DNA from: JAHDBG01 sp963922315
GTDB taxonomy: Bacteria; Pseudomonadota; Gammaproteobacteria; Chromatiales; Chromatiaceae
Direction: 5' to 3'
DNA: 64,000 bases
Assembly (NCBI GenBank): GCA_963922315.1
Contig: CAWUID010000002.1
Span: 1 to 64,000 of the forward strand
The translations under genes and the position numbers were made by a program. Numbering within the stretch: position 1 is the first letter of the stretch; each line of letters starts with the position of its first letter. Of the stretch, positions 33,240 through 41,933 are shown piece after piece. The notes beneath the pieces are model-generated. The model had not been told where the DNA came from. It saw only the letters and a list, made by a program, of their open reading frames with translations, and did not search any database.

Positions 33240-34022
33240 ATGCTGATAGACTCACATTGTCATCTGGATCGTATTGATCTGACCCCGTATGAGGATAACT
33301 TCTCTGCCTTTGTCGCACAAACCCTGGCATCCGGTGTTGAGCATATGTTATGCGTCTGCATCAACCTGGAAGCTTACCCCGCGATGCGGGAACTGGTCGC
33401 TGATTATCCGCAAATTTCACTCTCGGTCGGCGTACACCCCTGCGAACAGGATGGGCAGGAGCCAACCGAGACCTTGCTGACAGAACTGGCACAAGATCCG
33501 AAAAATGTGGCCATCGGTGAAACCGGGCTGGATTATTTCCATACGAAAGAGCATAAAGCACAGCAACAGGAACGATTCCGTTGCCACATTCGGGCAGCGC
33601 GGGTAGCACGAAAACCGCTGATTGTGCATACCCGCCAGGCACCGGCCGATACCATCCGATTGTTGCGAGAAGAAAACGCAGCAGAAGTGGGTGGTGTGCT
33701 GCACTGTTTCAGTGAAAGCTGGGAAATCGCATGCCAGGCGATAGAACTGGGTTTTTATATCTCATTTTCTGGCGTCGTCACCTTCAAAAATGCGCAACGA
33801 TTGCGTGATGTGGCTGCAAAGGTGCCACTGGACCGATTATTGATCGAAACCGATTCACCTTATCTGGCACCCGTACCCTGGCGTGGCAAACCCAATGAGC
33901 CGCGTTATGTGATCAAAGTCGCCGAAACCCTGGCAGATGTCCGTCAGATGCCACTGGACGATGTGATACAGATCACTGGCACGAATTACCAAAAATTGTT
34001 TGGCCCGATAGCACAACATTGA
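33240..34022 (+). CDS. tatD: TatD-family metal-dependent deoxyribonuclease
   Basis: A 260-aa TIM-barrel hydrolase. The start ATG 33240 gives MLIDSHCHLDRIDL with the HxH metal motif; upstream extension in frame is non-conserved. Also SVGVHPCEQD, AIGETGLDYF, VHTRQAPADT, GVLHCFSES, IETDSPYLAP and WRGKPNEP. Most like the YcfH branch. 3'-5' exonuclease activity is reported for family members. Confidence 0.95.
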   Translation: MLIDSHCHLDRIDLTPYEDNFSAFVAQTLASGVEHMLCVCINLEAYPAMRELVADYPQISLSVGVHPCEQDGQEPTETLLTELAQDPKNVAIGETGLDYFHTKEHKAQQQERFRCHIRAARVARKPLIVHTRQAPADTIRLLREENAAEVGGVLHCFSESWEIACQAIELGFYISFSGVVTFKNAQRLRDVAAKVPLDRLLIETDSPYLAPVPWRGKPNEPRYVIKVAETLADVRQMPLDDVIQITGTNYQKLFGPIAQH

Positions 34023-34049
34023 GCAGCAACTTTTTCAGAGGCATAACAT

Positions 34050-34313
34050 ATGACTGTCATGCAAAAAACACTGACTGAACCGTCGCGTGACTGGGTGAAA
34101 ACACAGATTACTACGCCACCTGGCACCAAACAAAAGATAACAACAGAAGCTCCTGTGAACAACCATCCAACCCGGTGCTGGGAAGGATCGACTGAAATCC
34201 GGACAATTCGTGCAAAACTTATCGAAGGTGAAAACAGTGGCTTCATTCGCCAGTCTCCCGAAGAGATACTGGCTGAGTTCAAGGCAGAGCTGAAACAATA
34301 TGGCCGCTTATGA
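34050..34313 (+). CDS. ParD-like antitoxin with atypical central segment
   Basis: An 87-aa protein. The N-terminus (LTEPSRDWVKTQI) and C-terminus (EIRTIRAKLIEGENSGF, then EEILAEFKAEL) fit the ParD/CC2985 group, but the centre (about residues 22-50, rich in T, P, K and N) does not resemble the expected G-R-Y-x-N-x-S-E ribbon-helix-helix core. The reading frame may have been shifted twice or the segment replaced. Overlaps the ParE toxin gene by 14 bp, the usual arrangement. Confidence 0.65.
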   Translation: MTVMQKTLTEPSRDWVKTQITTPPGTKQKITTEAPVNNHPTRCWEGSTEIRTIRAKLIEGENSGFIRQSPEEILAEFKAELKQYGRL

Positions 34314-34587
34314 ATTAAGCTATCAAGCGAAAATGGATTTGCGCAATATCTACCAATATGGTGTATTTCAATACGGAGAAAAACAGGCGGATCAGTATTA
34401 TATGAGCCTATTCAACTGTTTCGATAAAATTACTGAAAATCCTTACTTATATGTTGCTGTTGACCACATCCGCCATGGTTATCGAAGAAGTGTTTTTGGT
34501 GTGCATTCAATCTATTACCGCATTGTAAATACTAACGTAGAAATTATACGAATTTTAGGCAGACAAGATACAACCCAAGCACTGTAG
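34300..34587 (+). CDS. ParE/RelE-superfamily toxin
   Basis: A 95-aa protein: YELSYQAKMDLRNIYQYGVFQYGEKQADQYY, PYLYVAVDHIRHGYRRSVF, HSIYYRI and EIIRILGRQD are the ParE core elements, including the conserved basic and RxxY-type surface residues. ParE toxins poison DNA gyrase. Full length, so potentially active; neutralised by the upstream antitoxin if that is functional. Confidence 0.88.
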   Translation: MAAYELSYQAKMDLRNIYQYGVFQYGEKQADQYYMSLFNCFDKITENPYLYVAVDHIRHGYRRSVFGVHSIYYRIVNTNVEIIRILGRQDTTQAL

Positions 34588-34627
34588 CTTAATTTTTATT
34601 GATTTATGAGATACCAGGAAATAAACC

Positions 34628-35449
34628 ATGTCTGATATACAAAAAGTGATTCTTGACGCCTTTGAACGGCGCGCCGAACTCAATCCGAAACAAGTTGATC
34701 CGAATGTAAGAGCCGCTGTCACGACTGCGTTACAACAACTGGATGAAGGCATCATCCGGGTCGCGGAAAAACGTGACGGATGCTGGCAAGTCAACGAATG
34801 GGTCAAAAAGGCCGTCCTGCTCTCGTTTTGTATTCAGGACAATGCCCCGATTGATGGCGCAGAAACCCGTTATTTCGATAAGGTTGCGAGCAAATATGCA
34901 CACTATCAGCCAGAGCAGTTCGCTCAGGCCGGTGTGCGCGTCGTACCCCCCGCCGCCGCACGCCATGGTGCCTATATTGCGCCCGGCACCGTACTGATGC
35001 CATCTTATGTGAATATCGGCGCGTATGTGGATACTGGCACCATGGTGGATACCTGGGCCACCGTCGGCTCCTGCGCACAGATCGGCAAAAATGTCCACCT
35101 GTCCGGCGGCGTGGGGATCGGCGGCGTACTGGAACCGTTACAGGCTGCACCCACCATTATCGAAGATAACTGCTTTATCGGCGCTCGTTCCGAAATCGTG
35201 GAAGGCGTGATCGTGGAAGAAGGTGCTGTCATCTCCATGGGCGTATATATCGGCCAGTCCACCCGCATCTATGATCGTGCCAGAGATGAAGTCACGTATG
35301 GCCGGGTACCGGCGGGCTCAGTCGTCGTATCAGGCAATTTGCCTGCAGAAAATGGGAAATACAGCCTGTATTGCGCCGTGATAGTGAAACAGGTCGATGC
35401 GAAAACCCGTGCCAAAGTCGGCATCAACGCCTTATTACGGGAAGTATGA
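34628..35449 (+). CDS. dapD: 2,3,4,5-Tetrahydropyridine-2,6-dicarboxylate N-succinyltransferase
   Basis: A 273-aa left-handed beta-helix acyltransferase. N-terminal domain with DEGIIRVAEKRDGCW and QVNEWVKKAVLLSF, then hexapeptide repeats (PSYVNIGAYVDTGTMVDTW) and the conserved GGVGIGGVLEP. It succinylates THDP in the lysine/meso-DAP pathway using succinyl-CoA. dapE, the desuccinylase, is encoded 0.3 kb downstream. Confidence 0.97.
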   Translation: MSDIQKVILDAFERRAELNPKQVDPNVRAAVTTALQQLDEGIIRVAEKRDGCWQVNEWVKKAVLLSFCIQDNAPIDGAETRYFDKVASKYAHYQPEQFAQAGVRVVPPAAARHGAYIAPGTVLMPSYVNIGAYVDTGTMVDTWATVGSCAQIGKNVHLSGGVGIGGVLEPLQAAPTIIEDNCFIGARSEIVEGVIVEEGAVISMGVYIGQSTRIYDRARDEVTYGRVPAGSVVVSGNLPAENGKYSLYCAVIVKQVDAKTRAKVGINALLREV

Positions 35450-35800
35450 ATGACAACTCTGCATGGCATACCAAACTGCGACACGATGAAAAAGGCACGT
35501 GCCTGGCTGACAGAACAGGAGATTGCGTACCAGTTCCACAGCTACAAAACAGCAGGCATCGACGAAACGATGTTACGTGACTGGGTTGGACAGGTGGGGT
35601 GGGAAGTGTTGCTGAACCGGCGAGGCATGATGTGGCGCAAAGTACCGGCTGAGGTGAAAGAAACGATTAACGAAGATAGCGCCATCCGGTTGATGGCAGA
35701 AACCCCGAGCATCATCAAACGACCAGTACTACAGCATCAGAATGAACTACTGGTAGGATTTGACCCGATACAATATGCCCGGCTATTTGCTTGTGACTGA
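35450..35800 (+). CDS. yffB: ArsC/Spx-type YffB-like protein
   Basis: A 116-aa thioredoxin-fold protein with GIPNCDTMKKARAWL (single N-terminal Cys), FHSYKT, LLNRRGMMWRKVP and IKRPVL, as in YffB. True arsenate reductase activity is not established for this branch. It begins immediately after the dapD stop and overlaps dapE; the dapD-yffB-dapE order is common in gammaproteobacteria. Confidence 0.9.
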   Translation: MTTLHGIPNCDTMKKARAWLTEQEIAYQFHSYKTAGIDETMLRDWVGQVGWEVLLNRRGMMWRKVPAEVKETINEDSAIRLMAETPSIIKRPVLQHQNELLVGFDPIQYARLFACD

Positions 35801-36926
35801 AACAGACACACTACAACTGGCCTGTGACCTGATGGCACGCGAATCAGTGACGCCAGAAGACGCCGGATGCCAGACCCTGATACAACAACGGCTGACAGCT
35901 TGCGGTTTTCAGACCGAACCCCTGCCCTGTGGCAGCGTGCAGAACCTGTGGGCACGACGTGGACAGGCAGCGCCTGTGTTCTGCTTTGCCGGACACACAG
36001 ACGTGGTGCCACCCGGCACTGGCTGGCAGACACCGCCGTTCCAACCCACCGTGCGGGATGGCATGTTATATGGGCGCGGTGCAGCCGATATGAAAGGCTC
36101 ACTGGCCGCGATGATCACGGCAACCGAACGGTTTGTGCACAAACATCCGGATCATCATGGTTCCATCGCCTATCTGCTGACCAGTGACGAAGAAGGTCCG
36201 GCAATACAGGGTACCGCCGAAGTCATCAGAATACTGCAAACACGTAACGAACAGATTGACTGGTGCCTTGTGGGCGAACCTTCTTCCAGCGAACAACTGG
36301 GCGACGTGGTCAAACCCGGGCGACGTGGTTCACTCAGTGGCAAGTTACAGATACAAGGTGTGCAAGGCCATGTGGCCTACCCACAACTGGCACAAAATCC
36401 GATCCACCAGGCAGCACCAGCCCTGGCTGAACTGGCAGCGACCGAATGGGATCAGGGCACAGCACACTTCCCACCCACCAGTTGCCAGATCACCTCTGTT
36501 CAGGCGGGCACCGGAGCATCTAATGTGATCCCGGGAGAACTGACAGTGCAATTTAACCTGCGTTATTCTACAGCGATTACCCCACATCAGATCAGACAAC
36601 GAGTCACAGACCTGCTGCAACGGCATAGTCTGCAATATGAACTGGCCTGGACCTTGTCCGGCGAACCGTTTCTGACTGAGTCCGGTGCTTTGCTACAAGC
36701 CACTCAGGCAGCCATCCTGACTGAAACCGGGCGTACACCTGTTTTATCCACTGCCGGCGGCACCTCAGATGGTCGCTTTATTGCACCCACCGGGGCACAA
36801 GTGCTGGAACTTGGCCCCCGCAACGCAACGATTCACCAGGTTAATGAGTGCGTGAGTATCACCGACCTGGCCCAGCTATCGGCGATCTATGAGCGCATTC
36901 TGGAAAACCTGCTGACCTCTGCATGA
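35775..36926 (+). CDS. dapE: Succinyl-diaminopimelate desuccinylase
   Basis: About 383 aa from ATG 35775 (a TTG at 35760 is possible), overlapping yffB by 26 bp. M20 metallopeptidase signatures: CFAGHTDVVPPGTGW, YGRGAADMKGSLAAM, LLTSDEEGPA, and GGTSDGRFI near the C-terminus. Two zinc ions expected. It hydrolyses N-succinyl-LL-DAP. Standard length. Confidence 0.96.
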   Translation: MPGYLLVTETDTLQLACDLMARESVTPEDAGCQTLIQQRLTACGFQTEPLPCGSVQNLWARRGQAAPVFCFAGHTDVVPPGTGWQTPPFQPTVRDGMLYGRGAADMKGSLAAMITATERFVHKHPDHHGSIAYLLTSDEEGPAIQGTAEVIRILQTRNEQIDWCLVGEPSSSEQLGDVVKPGRRGSLSGKLQIQGVQGHVAYPQLAQNPIHQAAPALAELAATEWDQGTAHFPPTSCQITSVQAGTGASNVIPGELTVQFNLRYSTAITPHQIRQRVTDLLQRHSLQYELAWTLSGEPFLTESGALLQATQAAILTETGRTPVLSTAGGTSDGRFIAPTGAQVLELGPRNATIHQVNECVSITDLAQLSAIYERILENLLTSA

Positions 36927-37044
36927 ATTTGATAAAACCGTACTCATTTTTAACCTGTAACGACACCCAACATTGGCTGCAATACAGCCATATTGAACTG
37001 ACAGACGCACCTGCCGATTCACACTTTAGTTACACTTTGTATGT

Positions 37045-37314
37045 ATGGAAGTTGCTATCTCTATACCTGATCCTTTGTTTGAAGTCGCAGAAAAGTTAGC
37101 AGAGGCACGTTCAGTTCCTCGCAGCACACTTTATTCAGAAGCGCTGTGTACGCATAGCACCGATGAAATTACAGCCAGATTAAATCAGGTTTATGACCAC
37201 AATGAATCCGGCATAGAGCCTGAGTTGATGTCAGCTCAGTTTGAGGTGCTTAATCATGAAGCGTGGCGAAATCTGGTTGTGATCGCTCTTATGTCTCTGA
37301 AACCCAAAGCATGA
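37045..37314 (+). CDS. Orphan MazE/ChpI-like antitoxin
   Basis: An 89-aa protein starting MEVAISIPDPLFEVAEKLA, followed by PRSTLYSEAL and DEITARLNQVYDHNESGIEP, which is a common antitoxin pattern of RHH proteins paired with MazF/PemK toxins. The last 15 residues (RNLVVIALMSLKPKA) lack the usual EW-containing tail and no toxin gene follows; pyrK begins at the stop codon. I read it as an antitoxin whose partner was lost, with a possibly altered C-terminus. Confidence 0.7.
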   Translation: MEVAISIPDPLFEVAEKLAEARSVPRSTLYSEALCTHSTDEITARLNQVYDHNESGIEPELMSAQFEVLNHEAWRNLVVIALMSLKPKA

Positions 37315-38210
37315 TGTCTCATCATCCGACTCAACGCGACACACTCGTTGTCGAACAGGCACATATTCTGGCCCATGATGCGTTCGATGGTGCACAGTAT
37401 GTGTTGCGAGTGCATGCCCCGCAACACGCAGCCCTGGCGCAGCCCGGGCAATTTGTGCATTTGCAGGTTGCACCCAGATTGCCTCTGCGGCGTCCGCTTT
37501 CCATCATGCGGGCATCAGCCCGGGCCGGCTGGATGGAATTTCTGTACAAAGCAGTCGGAGAAGGTACGCGCCTGCTCGCCGAACGCCAGGTCGGCGAAAC
37601 ACTGGATATGCTGGGCCCTGTAGGTAAGCCTTTCCAGGTCGATCAACCGCGACCAGTATTGATTGGTGGCGGTGTTGGTATGCCACCGATGATCTTTCTG
37701 GCCGAATCATTGCGCCGCAGCCCGCAACAACCCCTTGTGATATTGGGGTCAGAAGTGCCTTTTCCGTTTCAGGCCCGCCCATCACAAATCATGATACCTG
37801 GCCTGCCGCCGGAAGTGATCGGTGCGATGCCGCTGCTGGAAGACTGGGGTATCGCCTCGCGACTTGCCAGCTTGCAGGCTTATCCTGGTTGTTTTCAAGG
37901 CTATGTCACCCAGCTAGTTCAATGCTGGCTGGATACATTAACGCCGGAACAGCAGCAGGAAGTCGGCTTGTATGCCTGTGGGCCTGAGCCGATGTTGCAG
38001 GCAGTGGTAAAGCTGGCAGCAGATTATCAACTGCCGGTACAAGTCTCACTGGAAGAGTATATGGCGTGCGCCACCGGCGGCTGTGCCGGATGCGCTGTAC
38101 CCGTGCATAGCCATGCAGGCATAACGATGCAGCGAGTGTGTGTCGATGGCCCCGTATTTGATGGGTATTCAATCTATCCCGAACTATCTCAGGAATCACC
38201 TCGCGTATAA
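37311..38210 (+). CDS. pyrK: Dihydroorotate dehydrogenase electron-transfer subunit (PyrK-like)
   Basis: About 299 aa from the ATG doublet at 37311/37314. FAD-binding half: HLQVAPRLPLRRPLSIM; NAD-binding half: PVLIGGGVGMPPMIFLAESL and LYACGPEPML; C-terminal [2Fe-2S] site C-x4-C-x2-C ... C in CATGGCAGC and later RVCVDGP. This is the ferredoxin-reductase-like subunit of class 1B PyrD, uncommon in gammaproteobacteria; a pyrD is not adjacent. It could serve another dehydrogenase. Confidence 0.88.
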   Translation: MMSHHPTQRDTLVVEQAHILAHDAFDGAQYVLRVHAPQHAALAQPGQFVHLQVAPRLPLRRPLSIMRASARAGWMEFLYKAVGEGTRLLAERQVGETLDMLGPVGKPFQVDQPRPVLIGGGVGMPPMIFLAESLRRSPQQPLVILGSEVPFPFQARPSQIMIPGLPPEVIGAMPLLEDWGIASRLASLQAYPGCFQGYVTQLVQCWLDTLTPEQQQEVGLYACGPEPMLQAVVKLAADYQLPVQVSLEEYMACATGGCAGCAVPVHSHAGITMQRVCVDGPVFDGYSIYPELSQESPRV

Positions 38211-38280
38211 TGCTCAACGCAAACATGCTGTTGGCTGACGTCGCAGCACTTCCGATTTATATTCATAGAGAGATTTTATT

Positions 38281-38607
38281 GTGAGCGATGCAATTGTGCA
38301 GGTTACAGACGCAACCTTTCAAAACGAAGTTCTGGAATCTGAGCTGCCAGTATTGGTCGATTACTGGGCAGAATGGTGTGGTCCTTGCAAAATGATTGCA
38401 CCGATTCTGGATGCCCTGGCGGATGAATATGCAGGCAAACTGAAAATCGGCAAAATCAACATTGATGACAACCCCGACACCCCTGCCCACTTTGGTGTAC
38501 GCGGCATACCAACCCTGATGCTATTTAAAGATGGCGACATGGTCGCTACCAAGGTCGGTGCCCTGAGCAAATCCCAACTAGCCGCATTTCTCGACAGCCA
38601 TTTGTGA
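38281..38607 (+). CDS. trxA: Thioredoxin
   Basis: A 108-aa protein from GTG 38281, with VDYWAEWCGPCKMIAPILD (active-site CGPC, about residues 33-36), INIDDNPDTPAHFGVRGIPTLMLFKDG. General cytosolic disulfide reductase. SD AGAGAG precedes the start. Its stop overlaps the GTG of prlC (GTGA). Confidence 0.97.
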   Translation: MSDAIVQVTDATFQNEVLESELPVLVDYWAEWCGPCKMIAPILDALADEYAGKLKIGKINIDDNPDTPAHFGVRGIPTLMLFKDGDMVATKVGALSKSQLAAFLDSHL

Positions 38608-40619
38608 ACAATCTGCCGCAATACAGCCAACTCCAGCCGGAACATGTTGAAGATAACATCAATCAGTTGCTGACCAGAAACTTACAGCGCACCAACGAAC
38701 TGATTGCCGGCCTGAAGACACCAACCTGGCACAACCTGATAGAGCCGCTGGCAATATGGGATGATGAACTGGAACGTGCCTGGTCTCCGGTTTCGCATTT
38801 GAACGCGGTTTGTAACAACCCGGCATTACGCACCGCGTATCACGCCTGTTTGCCGGCACTGTCTGACTATGCGACAGAGCTGGGCCAGCATGCCGGGTTA
38901 CATCAGGCAGTACAACAACTCGCCGAGCAGGCAGATGCACTGAACGCCAGCCAGCGCAAGGTACTGGCAGACAAACTGCGTGATTTTCGTCTGTCCGGGG
39001 TCAGCCTACCGCCTGAGCCGCGCCAGCGCTACAAACAGATTGCACAGCGTTTGTCTGAGCTGACCAGTCAGTTTGCTGATCATGTTCTGGATGCGACTAA
39101 CGCCTGGTACAAACCGATTGACCAGGTTGCTGCACTTACCGGACTGCCTGATTCAGCCATCGCACTGACGGCACAAACCGCGCAACAGCGTGGTCAGGAT
39201 GGTTGGGGTCTGACACTGGATTATCCGTTATATCAGCCTGTGCTGGCTTATGCGCAGGATCGGGCCTTACGGCAGGAACTGTATACCGCATATCAAACCC
39301 GGGCATCTGATCAGGGGCCACATGATCCGGCATATGACAATACGCCAGTGATGGAACAGATTCTGGCATTGCGGCACGAACAAGCGAATCTGCTCGGTTT
39401 TGCTCAATATGCAGATTATTCGCTGACGACCAAAATGGCAGAATCTGCTGATGCAGTGACAGATTTTCTGCACGAACTGGCGATGCGCTGCCGACCACAG
39501 GCAGAACGAGATCTGGCCGAGTTACGTCAGTTTGCTGCAGATACCGACGGTATCACCGATTTTTCTCCCTGGGATCAGGCATACTACACAGAAAAATTGC
39601 GGGAACAGCGTTATCAGCTCAGCGAAGAAGCGCTGAAGCCATATTTCCCGGTGGAACAGGTCATTACCGGGTTATTTGAAGTTGCACAACGACTGTATGG
39701 GATACAAATTACGCCGGTAGATGGCGTAGATATCTGGCACCCGGAAGTACGCTTCTACGCTATACAGGACGCAGACCAGAACCTGTGTGGCCACTTCTAT
39801 CTGGATCTGTACGCACGACCCAACAAACGCGGTGGCGCTTGGATGGATGGCTGCCAGTCACGTTTTGTCACACACGAACATCATCAGGATCCGGTGGCTT
39901 ATCTGGTATGCAACTTCACCCCACCAGTCGCAGGACAGCCAACTTTATTAACACACATTGAAGTTGAGACCTTATTCCATGAGTTTGGTCACGGGTTACA
40001 TCACCTGCTGACCCGCATAGATTATCCGGACATTGCCGGCATCAACGGCGTTGCCTGGGATGCTGTAGAGCTGCCTTCGCAATTCATGGAAAACTTCTGC
40101 TGGCAACGAGAGGCGCTGGATTTATTCGCTCGTCATCATCTGACTGACGAACCCCTGCCAGACGCTTTGTTTGCGCGCATGTCTGCGGCGAAAAACTTCC
40201 AGTCAGCACTGGCGATGTTGCGTCAGATTGAGTTTGCTTTGTTTGATCTGGAATTGCATCGCAGCTACGATCCGGCACAAGGCGGACGTATCGCCGAAAC
40301 ATTGCAGGCAGTACGCGATCAGGTTGCCGTCATCCAACCACCAGCCTGGCAGCGTTTTGCGCACGGCTTCAGTCACATTTTTGCTGGCGGCTATGCGGCT
40401 GGTTATTACAGCTACCTGTGGGCACAAGTCCTGTCCGCTGATGCATTTGATCTGTTTGAACAAAACGGCATCTTTGATGTAACCACCGGGCAAGCCTTTC
40501 TGCAACATATCCTGCAAGCAGGTGGCAGTAAAGACGTCGCAGAACTGTTTCGTGATTTTCGTGGTCGGGCACCACAAATAGATGCTTTGTTGCGCCATAA
40601 CGGCATCGAACAAAAATAA
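38604..40619 (+). CDS. prlC: Oligopeptidase A
   Basis: A 671-aa M3 metallopeptidase starting GTG 38604 within the trxA stop. Zinc motif LFHEFGHGLHHLL at about residue 457-469, with the downstream Glu in GVAWDAVELPSQFMENF, and MDGCQSR upstream, typical of PrlC. Degrades signal peptides and other short peptides in the cytosol. Length typical (about 680). Confidence 0.95.
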   Translation: MNNLPQYSQLQPEHVEDNINQLLTRNLQRTNELIAGLKTPTWHNLIEPLAIWDDELERAWSPVSHLNAVCNNPALRTAYHACLPALSDYATELGQHAGLHQAVQQLAEQADALNASQRKVLADKLRDFRLSGVSLPPEPRQRYKQIAQRLSELTSQFADHVLDATNAWYKPIDQVAALTGLPDSAIALTAQTAQQRGQDGWGLTLDYPLYQPVLAYAQDRALRQELYTAYQTRASDQGPHDPAYDNTPVMEQILALRHEQANLLGFAQYADYSLTTKMAESADAVTDFLHELAMRCRPQAERDLAELRQFAADTDGITDFSPWDQAYYTEKLREQRYQLSEEALKPYFPVEQVITGLFEVAQRLYGIQITPVDGVDIWHPEVRFYAIQDADQNLCGHFYLDLYARPNKRGGAWMDGCQSRFVTHEHHQDPVAYLVCNFTPPVAGQPTLLTHIEVETLFHEFGHGLHHLLTRIDYPDIAGINGVAWDAVELPSQFMENFCWQREALDLFARHHLTDEPLPDALFARMSAAKNFQSALAMLRQIEFALFDLELHRSYDPAQGGRIAETLQAVRDQVAVIQPPAWQRFAHGFSHIFAGGYAAGYYSYLWAQVLSADAFDLFEQNGIFDVTTGQAFLQHILQAGGSKDVAELFRDFRGRAPQIDALLRHNGIEQK

Positions 40620-40630
40620 CCGGAACTGAT

Positions 40631-41740
40631 ATGCATATTACTTTACCACGCGACACCTTATTACAGCCTTTATTGCGTGCCAGCGCGATAGTCGCGAAAC
40701 AACAAACCCTGCCGATTCTGAGCAATCTGTTATTCCAGCTCACCCCAGGTAAACTGACAGTAACAGCAACTGATCTGGAAATTGAACTGGTCACAGAAGT
40801 TGCGGCAGAACACGAACAAACGCTGGCGTATGCAATACCTGCCCGTAAGCTGACAGACATCTGTAAAGCGCTATCATCTGACGCAGAAATCAGCCTGGCT
40901 TTCAAGGACAACAAGGTGACGTTACGTGCCGGACATGGGCGTTATGTACTGAGTACACTGCCTGCGGGAGATTATCCGACCATCACGACAGACGCAGCGA
41001 CTGAACAGTTTCACGTGGAACAAGCAAATCTCAGGCACCTGTTAGACAAAACCGCTTTTGCGATGGCACAACAGGATGTTCGTTACTATCTGAATGGTTT
41101 ATTGCTCGCATTCCAACCCGATCAGATTCGGACGGTAGCAACTGATGGGCACCGGCTGGCGATGGCGGAAACAGCGTTGGAACATAACATTCAGGATGAT
41201 ACGCAACTGATCATCCCGCGCAAGGCCATTGCTGAGCTCAGCCGGTTGCTCAGCAGAGATGAAGATGCCTCGGCGCAAATCGCATTCAGTCATCACTATC
41301 TGCGGATCGACCTTGGCGGCACCGTGTTTACCACCAAGCTGATAGAAGGTCAGTTTCCGGACTATGAGTCAATTCTGCCATCTGAACAGGACGCTGATCT
41401 GCTCAGAGCAGATCGGGAACAACTCAGACAGGTGCTGGCACGCACAGCCGTATTATCAGCAACCGAAAAATTTTGCAGCACACATTTTCACCTGAAAAAA
41501 GACCAACTGGGCTTGCAGGTCAACAATACCGAAAATGACGAAGCTGAAGAACGATTGGACGTAGAATACGACGGCAAATTGCTGGATATGGGATTCAATG
41601 CTGCCTACGTGCAGGACGTATTGAATGTCATAGAAACACAATACATTGAGATGTTAATTACCGGGCCAGACTCCAGTGTCCTGATTCGTCCGGCAGATAC
41701 AGAAACTTACCGTTACATCGTGATGCCCATGCGTCTCTGA
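40631..41740 (+). CDS. dnaN: DNA polymerase III sliding clamp (beta)
   Basis: A 369-aa protein starting MHITLPRDTLLQPLLRASAIVAKQQTLPILSNLL, with three clamp domains, TDGHRLAMAE, LIIPRKAIAELSRLL and the C-terminal YRYIVMPMRL. Followed by recF and gyrB, but separated from recF by a miniature element and from dnaA by 21 kb. Confidence 0.97.
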   Translation: MHITLPRDTLLQPLLRASAIVAKQQTLPILSNLLFQLTPGKLTVTATDLEIELVTEVAAEHEQTLAYAIPARKLTDICKALSSDAEISLAFKDNKVTLRAGHGRYVLSTLPAGDYPTITTDAATEQFHVEQANLRHLLDKTAFAMAQQDVRYYLNGLLLAFQPDQIRTVATDGHRLAMAETALEHNIQDDTQLIIPRKAIAELSRLLSRDEDASAQIAFSHHYLRIDLGGTVFTTKLIEGQFPDYESILPSEQDADLLRADREQLRQVLARTAVLSATEKFCSTHFHLKKDQLGLQVNNTENDEAEERLDVEYDGKLLDMGFNAAYVQDVLNVIETQYIEMLITGPDSSVLIRPADTETYRYIVMPMRL

Positions 41741-41758
41741 TACCAGCATGAATGGCTA

Positions 41759-41918
41759 GGGGTTGTTCTCAATTAACTGAGTGGAAATGATTTCGAGCCA
41801 TTTTTTGTGCTGACAAGGCGCAATGAGGAGTAATAGTGGTTCTATTGGGACGAGTTGCAACACAGTCAGCGCAGAAAAGGGCCGGAATCAAACCATGAAG
41901 CTGATTGAGAATACCTCC
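41759..41918 (+). repeat. 160-bp TA-flanked miniature inverted-repeat element, family B, copy 1
   Basis: Flanked on both sides by TA (41757-41758, 41919-41920) inside CTAG. Imperfect terminal inverted repeats: GGGGTTGTTCTCAATTAACT on the left, and the complement of AGCTGATTGAGAATACCTCC on the right. The body matches copy 2 (60139-60298) over its whole length, same size, with scattered substitutions. TA duplication and size suit an IS630/Tc1-like MITE. It occupies nearly all of the dnaN-recF gap. Confidence 0.88.
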
Positions 41919-41933
41919 TAGTGTCAGGCTGCC

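Noticed and set aside
36923..37105. A 60-aa frame starting at the dapE stop
   Set aside because: It overlaps the antitoxin gene in another frame, has no recognisable family and probably arises by chance.
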